Origin: Deltaproteobacteria bacterium | Lineage (GTDB): Bacteria; Myxococcota; JADLHZ01 | Length of the DNA stretch: 50,558 bases | Direction: 5' to 3' | NCBI GenBank assembly: GCA_020848545.1 | Contig: JADLHZ010000152.1 | Coordinates: 1-50,558 of the forward strand | Part shown: positions 41,329 to 50,400 of the stretch, in pieces | Position numbering within the stretch: position 1 is the first letter of the stretch | Layout of the letters: the number at the start of each line of letters is the position of its first letter | The notes under the pieces: model-generated | Seen by the model: the letters and a program-made list of their open reading frames with translations, nothing else | What the model was told of the DNA's origin: nothing | Database searches by the model: none | Made by a program: the position numbers and the translations under genes

Positions 41329-41640
41329 TCAGCATTCACCCCCGGACCTCCGCGGCCACACGACAACGACGTCGAGCTCGCCAAGGTCAATCCACGTCAG
41401 CACGAGCGGTGCGGCGTTGTAGCTGCTGAAATCCAGCAACAACCCAGGTCCGCGCGTCGCGATCGAGACGTCACCAACCTCTAGCGCGCGGGAGCGCCAC
41501 GACAGTCGCCTAAGTCCGAGCATCGTGAGATGATCTCCATCGATCGCGACACGGCCAGGGTGGTAGTCGACCGTCACCACCCGCAGCCCAACCGTAGTGA
41601 TCTGGAGCTCGACGTTTGCGAGCTCGAGTCGCCGAATCAC
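41329..41640 (-). CDS. hypothetical protein, 103 aa, GTG start
   Basis: An unknown beta-rich protein with many alternating hydrophobic strands (LELANVELQITTVGLRVVTVD). I chose GTG 41640 because it overlaps the stop of the Zn-finger gene in a GTGA arrangement; the open frame upstream overlaps that gene and is probably a shadow. It may form beta-helix or beta-barrel strands. No family recognised. Confidence 0.5.
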   Translation of the reverse strand: MIRRLELANVELQITTVGLRVVTVDYHPGRVAIDGDHLTMLGLRRLSWRSRALEVGDVSIATRGPGLLLDFSSYNAAPLVLTWIDLGELDVVVVWPRRSGGEC

Positions 41641-41828
41641 GACCCAGCGTCCGTCTGCTGCATTTGCCCGAATGCGCACTGGCTGCACTTGAACCCGCCG
41701 TTGCCGTGAGGACCTCGGTGACGATTCAAACAGCCACAGCAAACGCGAAAACTGCAGTCGCCGCAGATCCAAAATGTCCAACTCTTCGAAAACTCGGACC
41801 GACAACATTGGCAAGGGATCAGCGACAT
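41637..41828 (-). CDS. small zinc-finger protein, 63 aa
   Basis: A short protein with four metal-binding pairs: CQCC near residue 6-9, CGDC at about 23-26, CCGC with HRGPH at about 30-42, and CSQC at about 48-51. The spacing suggests one or two zinc sites of treble-clef or ribbon type. ATG 41828 has GGAGG about 6 nt upstream. It overlaps the next gene by GTGA. It was easily missed because a longer frame covers the same DNA. Function unknown; RNA or DNA binding is likely for such fingers. Confidence 0.6.
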   Translation of the reverse strand: MSLIPCQCCRSEFSKSWTFWICGDCSFRVCCGCLNRHRGPHGNGGFKCSQCAFGQMQQTDAGS

Positions 41829-41934
41829 GGGCGCCTCCAACCCGAAGCCTACGATCGCCGAGCGTCAAAGGTGGTCGTCACCGGCCTGCCGAGCGTCGTT
41901 TGCGCGGCGATGCTTGCGAGTCATGGCCGCTCGC

Positions 41935-42534
41935 CTACCTCCGCAACGACCACAGTGCGTAGTGAACGACGTACGGGTACTCGGGGTTGCGGTGCCGTAT
42001 CGTCTGAAATTTACCTGTCTTGTCCTTGATCGAAGTCATCGCGTGACCCACTCGTCCTCTGCCTGACGCTGGCTCGAGCTCGGTGCGGCTGCCGGAGGCG
42101 CTGACCAGCACCAGGCCGAACTTGTGCTCCGCCTCCACGGTGACCTTGCCCTTGCCCTTGCCATCGCCGACGTCCGACTCCAGACGCCCAGCATGCTCGA
42201 TCAACCGACCAACTTGCTCCTCCAGACTCCAGAGTTCGTAGGCATCGCCCCAGTAGCGCTTCGCTTCGCCAAGAAGGAGCGCCTTCCCTCTCTTGCCCTT
42301 GTGATACGCGACTAGGTCAATCCTGTTGCGAGGCGTGCTAAGATGTTTGGCGCTTCGCCCAACGGGCCACTCGGAGACAACGGAGAATCCCTCGTTCAAT
42401 AGCGCGTTGCTGACGTACAAGATGAGATTCGTTTCGTGGAGCTGCCACTGAGAAGGCGGCCACAGCGCGTCTGCGCACGCCATGTGCTTCTCGATACCCG
42501 CTTCGACGATAGATCGCATTTCCTCGAGCTTCAT
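41935..42534 (-). CDS. PD-(D/E)XK-like protein
   Basis: A 199-residue protein. ATG 42534 (MKLEEMRSIV) follows AAGGAT. A nuclease-like core is seen: Glu34 in HETNLILY, Asp73 in RNRIDLVAYHKG and Glu90-Ala-Lys92 in LLLGEAKRYW, the order expected for PD-(D/E)XK folds. The C-terminal part is basic. It might be a small restriction-type enzyme or a hydrolase of an unknown mobile system. Neighbours are unknown genes. Confidence 0.55.
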   Translation of the reverse strand: MKLEEMRSIVEAGIEKHMACADALWPPSQWQLHETNLILYVSNALLNEGFSVVSEWPVGRSAKHLSTPRNRIDLVAYHKGKRGKALLLGEAKRYWGDAYELWSLEEQVGRLIEHAGRLESDVGDGKGKGKVTVEAEHKFGLVLVSASGSRTELEPASGRGRVGHAMTSIKDKTGKFQTIRHRNPEYPYVVHYALWSLRR

Positions 42535-42695
42535 AGAGATCCTTATCCTCGGCCATCTTCGGCGTTTTGCACGCCGCGCGTTCAATCAGCCGTTTTTGGC
42601 TCTTCGGACCACCGGGAATGATGGTCTGGTTTCTTCGTGCATGGTCACCCTCTGTCGCGGCCGCTACCGCTCCGCCGGTCACTCGTAGATGCGAT

Positions 42696-44258
42696 TCACA
42701 CCGACCTCGCAGCTCTCATGCCGAGCGCGCCGAGCGCCTCTGATCGTTCGACGTCGCGCACCCACTCAGCGGGCAACGGCGCGGCGTTTGGGCGCGCCGC
42801 CACGAGCGCGCCAGCCAGCGTCGCCAAGCTGTCGCTATCGCCGGGCGTGTTCGCGCCCTCCAAGATTGCGGCCCGAGGGTCGTCTTCGTGCCGCGCGAAG
42901 ATATACAGTGTCGCAGCGACGGCTTCGTGCGCGGCGAAGCCACGCAGTCGGTCGAGCGTCACCGAGGGTGGCACGCGATTTACCGCGTCGGAAAACGCGT
43001 CGCCCATCATCGTAGAGGTCTGGCGGCTGTATCGATCCGCCGCGGCGATCATCGCACTGCAGATCGCGAGCGACGGCCGCCCGTTTACAGCTTGGGCCAC
43101 GCCGACGGCCATCGCGGCACACGCGGCGAGTGCGATCGGATCGCGATGCGTGAGCTTCGAGTGCTCCACAGCCCAGGTCTCAGCGCGATCGAGATCGTGT
43201 GAGAACATGAGCCCGAAGGGATAGGCGCGCATTACCGAACCGCAACCTCCTGCCGTCACGCCGCCTGCCTCGTTCCAACGCGCCCCGCTCGCGAGGTTCT
43301 CGGCACCGCTCAAGCACGCGTTGCCGGGCGCGCGATGACCTCCCTGCGGTTCTCTTCTCCAGACAACAAAGGCGCCGGCGAGTAGACGCATCGTCGAATC
43401 GAGGTCGAGGTTCCGCCGAGTCGCGAGGACGAGCGTGCGAAGGACTATCTCTGCCATCTGGGTGTCGTCCGTGTACGGCGCGAACCGCTGTGTGCCGCGC
43501 TCCCAGAAAAGCTCGAAGCGGGTGACCCCGCTCTCACCGTGCTGGCGTTGGATGTCCGCCATGGACATGAACTCCGTCGGGTGTCCCATGGCATCGCCGA
43601 TCGCGGCAGCGAGCACGACCTTGGAGAAAGCGTCTTCTTTCGACGAGCGTGCCTTCGCCGGCACACTCGGTGCGACCGCCGCAACCGACTCGGATTTCGT
43701 TTCTGAGTAGCGAGCGATGAAGTCCTTCTGGCCCTGCGTCTCGGGGCAGTTGGGCCCTCGCGCTGCGCGGAGCGCGCTCAATCCTTGTTCGACGCTGGGT
43801 CCGCACTCTGTCAGCAAGCATCCTACGATCGTGCCGGTGCGCCCGAGCCCACCGGCGCAGTGCACGACGACAGTGCGTCCGCGGTTGAGCGCGTCGATGA
43901 TCGTCCGCACCAGAGCGCGCGCCGGCTCGAGGGACGGCAACACGCCCGCGTCGGGGATCGGAAGGCGGTGCACCGTCATCCCTCGAAGCGCTGCTTCTGA
44001 CACGAGTGCATCGATCTTCAGCGCGGACAGCTCGCGATCTTCGAGGAGGCAGACGAGCTCGTCGACGCCGTAGACGGCCACGAGTCGATCGAGGTCAACG
44101 GCGAGGTCGCGGGCATGGCGACCACCGGACTTCGAGGTTTGGTGTTTCCCGGGGGCGAAGGTCATGCCCAGACGCCCGGTGAACGGGACCTCGACGAAGC
44201 TCACGCCTAAGGGATTGTCGTCCGAGGTACCCGCTCGCGGTCGTTTCGCTGTATCCAT
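42696..44258 (-). CDS. phosphatase-ADP-ribosylglycohydrolase fusion
   Basis: A 520-residue two-domain protein. Residues about 18-190 are a dual-specificity/tyrosine phosphatase: FAPGKHQ near 35 and the P-loop HCAGGLGRT with Cys134 and Arg140 (C-x5-R). Residues about 210-510 are an ADP-ribosylglycohydrolase (DraG-like): AIGDAMGHPTEF (219-230), YTDDTQM, GGCGSVMR and the NTPGDSDSLATLAGA metal box. It could remove both phosphate and ADP-ribose marks. ATG 44258 is preferred to earlier ATGs. It follows the WYL regulator by 63 nt on the same strand. Confidence 0.85.
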   Translation of the reverse strand: MDTAKRPRAGTSDDNPLGVSFVEVPFTGRLGMTFAPGKHQTSKSGGRHARDLAVDLDRLVAVYGVDELVCLLEDRELSALKIDALVSEAALRGMTVHRLPIPDAGVLPSLEPARALVRTIIDALNRGRTVVVHCAGGLGRTGTIVGCLLTECGPSVEQGLSALRAARGPNCPETQGQKDFIARYSETKSESVAAVAPSVPAKARSSKEDAFSKVVLAAAIGDAMGHPTEFMSMADIQRQHGESGVTRFELFWERGTQRFAPYTDDTQMAEIVLRTLVLATRRNLDLDSTMRLLAGAFVVWRREPQGGHRAPGNACLSGAENLASGARWNEAGGVTAGGCGSVMRAYPFGLMFSHDLDRAETWAVEHSKLTHRDPIALAACAAMAVGVAQAVNGRPSLAICSAMIAAADRYSRQTSTMMGDAFSDAVNRVPPSVTLDRLRGFAAHEAVAATLYIFARHEDDPRAAILEGANTPGDSDSLATLAGALVAARPNAAPLPAEWVRDVERSEALGALGMRAARSV

Positions 44259-44321
44259 GAGTGTCACCGTACCCGAGCACCACGTCATTTCTGGTCGCGC
44301 CCGGATGACGATTCGAACCAA

Positions 44322-45425
44322 TCACCGCTTCGGCAACATTCGCCGCATGAGGGGGCCAGGCAGCGCCGTCGGCTTCGGTTTCTTGGCGCGCGGTTTCTTC
44401 GCCGCCTTTGTCGCCGGCTGCGCAGCCAATCGCATAGCGAGACGCTCGCGGACAAATGCCTTCGCCTCCGCCGGCGCCTGCACCGAGACTCCGGGGCCGA
44501 GGGCGAAGGTCCACGCGACGAGCTCGTCCGAGAGCGGCACGTTCCAGTGGAGCACACCGCCGCCGTCAGGAGTCCGCACGAGCTTCGCGTCTCTGCTCGG
44601 TAGGCGCTCGCCCAAGCGGCGCACCGCCTCCGCGTCGAGCGCGAGCTCGAGATCGACCGGGCCATCGCCGACGAAGGCGTCGATCGCATGCTTGAAGTAG
44701 TCCGCGGGGTCGAAGTCGCTCTCGGGCGCGAACCTCGTTTCCGAGACGCTCGCCCAGCGAATGCGATCGAGAGCGAAGGTGCGAAGCGCGTCCTTTGCGC
44801 GATCGCGACCTACGAGATAGGTGCGCTTGCCGCCGACCCAAACGCCGAAGGGCTCGATGTCCCGTCGTTTTGGCCGTTGTTCACCCGGCGACACATACTC
44901 GATCGCAAGCACGCGGTGCTCGTCGAGCGCTTTGTGCGCCATCCGCGCGATCGGATTCGCGTTCGCCGGCCGCACGCTTGGCTTGCCTTGATAGAGCTTC
45001 GTGAACTTGTCGCAGATCGAGCGCTGCTCGCCTTTGAGCTGCTGCAGGAAGCGGTCGCACAGCTGCTCGAAGGCTTCGCCGATCATCGTGCCGTCGCCGC
45101 GCTCCCGCATCGACTCGCGCGCGACGACCAACGCAGCGACCTCGATGACATTGCTCGGCAGCGACACCTTCAACGAGTAGTCGCCAAGCAGCTTGATCCC
45201 GCCGCCCATGCCCGGCTTGTCGCGACGAATCGGCAGCGGGATCTCCTCGAGGACCTTGATGATCCGCTGGACGGTGCGTAGCTCGATGCCGAGCTTGTCT
45301 GAGATCTGCCGGGTGGTCATGGGCGCGCGTGCGTTTGCGAGCAGCAAGATCACCCGCAGGTCTTGGATCTGAAGGTCCCCTCGGTCCATACGGGGATTGT
45401 AGACGCGGCCCCGGCCGCTCGCCAT
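44322..45425 (-). CDS. WYL-domain transcription regulator
   Basis: A 367-residue HTH-WYL regulator. The N-terminal winged-helix (about 20-75: ARAPMTTRQISDKLGIELRTVQRIIKVLEE) binds DNA, the middle (about 155-240: VLAIEYVSPGE... RTYLVGRDR) is the WYL ligand-sensing domain, and a WCX-type domain follows. The C terminus is lysine-rich. ATG 45425 has AGGAGG just upstream; GTG 45440 would overlap the preceding stop (GTGA) and is also possible. WYL regulators often control defence or SOS genes; likely targets are itself and the phosphatase/ARH gene. Confidence 0.85.
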   Translation of the reverse strand: MASGRGRVYNPRMDRGDLQIQDLRVILLLANARAPMTTRQISDKLGIELRTVQRIIKVLEEIPLPIRRDKPGMGGGIKLLGDYSLKVSLPSNVIEVAALVVARESMRERGDGTMIGEAFEQLCDRFLQQLKGEQRSICDKFTKLYQGKPSVRPANANPIARMAHKALDEHRVLAIEYVSPGEQRPKRRDIEPFGVWVGGKRTYLVGRDRAKDALRTFALDRIRWASVSETRFAPESDFDPADYFKHAIDAFVGDGPVDLELALDAEAVRRLGERLPSRDAKLVRTPDGGGVLHWNVPLSDELVAWTFALGPGVSVQAPAEAKAFVRERLAMRLAAQPATKAAKKPRAKKPKPTALPGPLMRRMLPKR

Positions 45426-45436
45426 GTCCTCCTCGT

Positions 45437-45898
45437 TCACGCACCCACCGAGATCACGGTGAGCATTTCGGCGGGCACACGACGGATCGGAAGACGTTTC
45501 ACTTTCGCGGCGGCGCCGTCGAAGAACGGGCTTTCTTCAGCGAGGACGCAGCCCTCGGGCGACAGCACCGCCTGCACCCGCAATGACACCGGCGGCGTAA
45601 TCAGAGAGCGCGTTACAACGACCTTCTTGGATCCGCGAACGATCGCCCTGGCCAACGACTCGCAGTCGGCCTGCGAGCCACGGAGAACTACGATCGCGAG
45701 CTCCGCGGGGAGAAACGGCCCGGCGCCGGCGAAGATCGTCGCGTCGTCGCCGAGCGCTTCGTCGAGGAGCACGCTCATCGGCGAGGAAGGAAGGCGTTTT
45801 TCGGCCGCGCGCAGCACGAGCCGCGCGAGCTTCGTGGCGCCGTCGAGCGGGGATTTCTGCATGCAGGTGATCGCGTGGAGGTAGTTCGTCGTCCTCAT
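45437..45898 (-). CDS. hypothetical protein upstream of WYL regulator
   Basis: An unknown 153-residue protein. ATG 45898 (MRTTNYLHAITCMQ) is a plausible start; a longer frame exists. The sequence has a helical first half and beta segments later (AELAIVVLRGSQ, KKVVVTRSLITPPVSLRVQAV). No motif recognised. Its stop meets the WYL gene start, which suggests an operon of this gene, the WYL regulator and the phosphatase/ARH fusion. Confidence 0.6.
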   Translation of the reverse strand: MRTTNYLHAITCMQKSPLDGATKLARLVLRAAEKRLPSSPMSVLLDEALGDDATIFAGAGPFLPAELAIVVLRGSQADCESLARAIVRGSKKVVVTRSLITPPVSLRVQAVLSPEGCVLAEESPFFDGAAAKVKRLPIRRVPAEMLTVISVGA

Positions 45899-45989
45899 GT
45901 GGTCATGGTCACACGGGGAGGCGACAAAGCTGGTCGTCGTCCGGGGTTGGAAATATGGAAACGCGTCAAGGGGTGCGTAACATCCACGC

Positions 45990-46760
45990 ATGCGGAAGCT
46001 TCAGGCGCACTACGCCGTCACGCATGTTGGGGACGAACAGGATCCGCGCGACGCGTCGCGAGAATACTACTATTGGTCGGGATGGACGCGTTGGTTGTGG
46101 CCTGCGCAGATCCTGCGACCAGGTCTCAAATTCTATGCGTTCGACGTGACGCAACGTAAACTATGGGGCCTCTTCGAAGTCACACACGGCGGGGCATTCG
46201 AATACGCAAGCAAGCAAGAGTACGCAACGCACGTCAAGAGGTTGACCGGCTGGACTCCTGACCGGGCCGAGCCCAAGTGGCAGAGCATCCCGGTATCAGG
46301 AATCGGCATAACAATGCGGTGGAAGCATCTTGCAAAATCCAATATCTCGCTTGGTGGCCGTTTTCCGCGCACTGGATGGCTACGGCTAGATGAGGTGCCG
46401 GCTCCCACTCTCGACCTTGCGGATATCACGTTCCCGGAGGGCGACCGGCAGCTCAAGCAACACACGAAGATCGAACGAAACCCTTCGGCCCGCCAAGCAG
46501 CGATGACTTTCTGGCGCAAAAAGATGGGCGGAAAGCTGGCGTGTATCGCGTGTCGCTTCAATTTCGAAAGGCGCTATGGTCAACGCGGTGCGGACTTCGT
46601 CGAAATTCATCATCAGCGTCCCCTCGCAAGAAGCGGCCGGGTCGCCACGTCGGCAGAGAAGGATCTCGTTCCCGTATGCTCGAACTGTCATCGTATGATT
46701 CACCGGTATCGTGACGAGTGGCTTTCGATCGTCGAGCTTCGGCGAATCTTGCGGTCGTAG
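45990..46760 (+). CDS. HNH endonuclease with N-terminal reader-like domain
   Basis: A 256-residue McrA-type HNH enzyme. The C-terminal nuclease is clear: Cys185-x2-Cys188, VEIHHQRPL with His207/His208 (206-211), DLVPVCSNCHRMIH with Cys230-x2-Cys233, His234 and His238. The first 120 residues (HYAVTHVGDE, YYYWSGW, GLKFYAFDVTQRKLWGLFEVTHGG) resemble an EVE/PUA-like fold that could read modified bases. It is divergent from the WYL unit and has lower GC than its neighbours. An enzyme against modified DNA is likely. Confidence 0.8.
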   Translation: MRKLQAHYAVTHVGDEQDPRDASREYYYWSGWTRWLWPAQILRPGLKFYAFDVTQRKLWGLFEVTHGGAFEYASKQEYATHVKRLTGWTPDRAEPKWQSIPVSGIGITMRWKHLAKSNISLGGRFPRTGWLRLDEVPAPTLDLADITFPEGDRQLKQHTKIERNPSARQAAMTFWRKKMGGKLACIACRFNFERRYGQRGADFVEIHHQRPLARSGRVATSAEKDLVPVCSNCHRMIHRYRDEWLSIVELRRILRS

Positions 46761-46846
46761 GGCGGCCACGAAGGGAACGCATGCCTTTCCTGGTTGCGCC
46801 GGACAGAGCGCGCACTTGCGGAAACACTCGATGAGCGGCGGGCGCA

Positions 46847-47437
46847 ATGAACGAACTTGAGAAATTCGTCGAGATAATCCTCATTGAGATGTCTCAGTAC
46901 TATTGCGGTACGTCGTCAAAGCCACGTGATTTCAGGGAACCCGGGCGCGGCAACGCGGCGGGATGGACCAGTGCTGAAATCGACTTCTTTAGGACGAGAT
47001 TACGTAAAGCCGGCTACCGAGTCAGTGCCGAACATGAAGCAGGTTTGCGTCTTCCCCCCGATCTCGTTGCATGCAATCCGACCGACGACACGCTTCAACT
47101 TCACCTGGAGCGCGAGACCCGCGGATGGGAATGGAACCATGTGTTCGGCGCTCTGTTGAAGTTGTTGTTCGTGAATGACACGCCGGCGCCCATCACGGTC
47201 ATGATCCTTGATTCGTTTGGAAGCACCAACGATCCAGAATCCCGCTTCGATCTACTACGACGCACAGCGCAAAAACTGCTCGACGCAACAGAGGCCGTGC
47301 AAACGCTCTTCATTGCAACGTGGTCATGCACACAAGGCGGCGAGGCAACCGTGCTTCGCTTCGTGCGCGCCGGAAGAGGAAGGAGATTCAAGGCAATCCA
47401 GGTCTATCCGACCAATAAGACGCTTCGCTCGAGGTAA
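46847..47437 (+). CDS. hypothetical protein after HNH gene
   Basis: An unknown 196-residue protein 86 nt after the HNH gene. A segment PDLVACNPTDDTLQLHLERET (about 71-91) has Asp and Glu as in nuclease cores but no Lys, so I do not assign one. The base composition is also lower in GC than the genes on either side, like the HNH gene, which suggests both were acquired together. Its 3' end overlaps the convergent nuclease/helicase gene by 34 nt. Confidence 0.6.
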   Translation: MNELEKFVEIILIEMSQYYCGTSSKPRDFREPGRGNAAGWTSAEIDFFRTRLRKAGYRVSAEHEAGLRLPPDLVACNPTDDTLQLHLERETRGWEWNHVFGALLKLLFVNDTPAPITVMILDSFGSTNDPESRFDLLRRTAQKLLDATEAVQTLFIATWSCTQGGEATVLRFVRAGRGRRFKAIQVYPTNKTLRSR

Positions 47438-50400
47438 CGACAAAACGCATTCACCAGCTGCATCTGCCGCGGCGACTTGCACTCGACGTCGAACAACGCC
47501 GGGCTCGCGACCAAGATCGCCACGCACTTTGCGCGGGAGATCGCTACGTTGAGCCGGTTCGGACTGTAGAGAAACTCCATCCCGCGCGGGGCATCTGCCG
47601 GCGTCGACGAAGCCATCGTATAGATCACGACGGCCGCCTCTTTGCCCTGGAACTTGTCGACGGTGCCAATCTGCGCGCCAGCGGGCAGGGTCTCCGAGAG
47701 GCGCCCGAGCTGCGCGTTGTACGGCGTCACGATCAGTACGTCGGCGAGCGTCAGTGGCTTGGTCTTGCCCTTCTCGTTTACCCACGTCGCTCCGTTCCTC
47801 GTGAGCTGGGAGAGCAGCCGTTTCACTGCCGCCGCTTCCTCCTCGGACTCCGAGCGATTTCCTTCATGCTGCACCGGCACAAAGCGAAGCCCCGTCCCGC
47901 CGAGCGGACCCGCGCCATCGAGCCGTTGCTTGTGCGTTGAGGCGTGCGCGTCGAGTCGGCTGGCGTAGAATGCCTCCGATATGAATGTGCAAACGTTCGG
48001 GTGCATGCGCCGCGTCTCGGCGAGAAAGAGCCCCTGGTCTGCCGACAGCGTGGATTGCTCACCGAGCACATGCCCGAGCGCAGACACGCCGACGCCGTCC
48101 GGGTGTATGCCTTTCGTCGGCTGGTTCAGCTGCTGTGGATCGCCGAGCAGCACGAGGTTCTTCGCTCCCTGCGCAGCGGCAACAGTGTTCGCCAGAGAGA
48201 GCTGCCCCGCCTCGTCGACGAACAAGACGTCGACTCGCTCACGCATCGCCGGATCTGAAAAGAGCCAGGCGGTGCCACCGACCACGTCGATCTCTCCATC
48301 TTCGAGCATTTGCGCGATGGCTCCGCCCGACGTGTTGCCAAGCTGCACCACGCTGTCACGACTGCTCTCCTCGCCCTCTGCCGCCTTCTGATGGATTCGA
48401 ATCTTCGCGCCCTGACCCTTCGCTTCGTCGGCCAAGGCTTCGAGGAAGTTCACGATGACGCGATGACTGTTCGCCGTGACTCCGACGCGCAGCTTCTTTT
48501 TCACGCACGCGAGCACCATCTGCGTCCCGGTATAGGTCTTGCCGGCGCCGGGCGGGCCCTGAATCGGGAGGACGCCGCCGTTGAGCGCGAGGCCCACGCG
48601 AATCGCCTGGTCGACTGGCAGCTCTTTCGGCAACGGATCGATCGTTGCACCAGCGGCGAGCCGCGGCGGACGACGCATCAAAAGATCACGTGTCGCGCGA
48701 GAGAATCCTCGTGAGTCGACGTCGTGATCGCGCACCCACTCGCCGAGCCGTTTGATGCTCGCCACGAGCGGACCCGCGGATACCTTCTTGAACGGAAAGA
48801 GCCCTACCGGGTGCGGTACTTGGCTCTTCTTTCCTCGCTTGAGCTCGATCACGCCGTTGTCCTCATCGATGGCGACGATCGTGCCCGCGGATTTCCCCGT
48901 CGCCGGGTCGCGGTTCTCCACTTCGACCTTGAATCCATGGTCCTGCGGAGGGAAGCGATAGCGATGCACGAAGGAGCGATCCACCGTGCCGACGATGCCC
49001 TCGTAGACGAGCCCCCCGAGCGTGACGTTGTCTTCGATGAGCTCGACCGGGTCGAGGTCCTTCATGCGGAAGAACTCCCACCAGAGCGACTTCTCCTCCC
49101 GACGATGAAACTCGAGCAGCTGGGCGAGCACCCACTTGGCGTTCTCGGCCGCCGACCGCGCCGCTGCGTCTGCGGAGATGTCCTTCGTGAGCGCGTCGAA
49201 GAGCGCTTGCATCTCCGCGTCACGTTCGGCTTTCTCCTCGCTCGCCTTTCCATCTTGAAGCTCGGGCCTCGCAAGCGAGCGACCGAGCTGCGCCTCTCGC
49301 TCCTTTCGACGCTCTTCGAGCCAGTCGCGCAAGCGCAGCGTCGAGACGCAATCGTCCTCATTGTAGCCGGCGATAGGATCGAGGAGCGCGCGGTCTTGCT
49401 TGCGATCACCGCCGAGCGCGAGCCACGTCTCGAACGCCGCGAGGCTGGCGTTCGCGTCGCGCAGATCGACGGTTCGGACGAAGCCGTAGAGCGCCTCGAT
49501 CTTCTTGATCGAATAACTCTCCACCGACGCACGCAGCGCCCGCTTCACCACCTGATACAGGTCGACGAAGAGCCCCGCCCGCATCCACGTATCGACTTCC
49601 TCGACGCGCGTGTTGTGGCGACCGGCAAGGCGCTTCACCGCACCCGTCTCGTACGCGGCGTAGTGATAGACGTGCATCGCCGGGTGTTCCTTGCGCCGCG
49701 CCTCGATGAAGTCGACGAAGCGTTCGAACGCCTGCTTCTCTTCGTCGCGATCGAGCGCCCAGATCGGCGTGTACTCTGGCGCACGCGCGTCGACCGTGAC
49801 GTAGCCGAGCAGATACTCGAGGCCGATCGTGTCTGCATAGGGATCGGCCTCGATGTCGAAGAAGACGTCGCCGGGTGACGGCTCGGGGAGGGCTTCGAGG
49901 CCTTTGCCATCTTCGACCTCGTCGATGAGCTCGTAGAGGAGCGTCTTCTTATCGCGGCCCTCGACTTGGATACGCGCCTGCTCACGAACGCGTGCAAGTG
50001 GAGCGGGACTCAGCTCGTCCACCTTTGGCGTGAGCGGCAGGGAGAGCCGACCGAGCTTCTTCATCGTATCGACGCCGACCGTGGGCAGGGCTTGGCGCTG
50101 CGTGCGACTGATCCCCGCGACGAGCGAAAGGTGGTCGTCGTCGTGCCAGCGTTTGTCGCAGACGGAGTACCAATCGCAGACCGCGCAGCGCTCGACCGGC
50201 TCGGGATAGGTCGACTGCAGCGTCGCCTTCGGCGCCTGCGCCTCGAAGTCGGCTTTGACCTTTCGGTAGTAGGCAGAGAAATCGTTGACGCGAAACGTCT
50301 CGCGCCCCTCGCCGCCGCCGAGCTCGACGTGCATCTCGTCCGGCGGCTCGCCGGTGGTGCGTTCGATGTGCTCCGAGTAGAAGCAGAGCTGGAGCAACGC

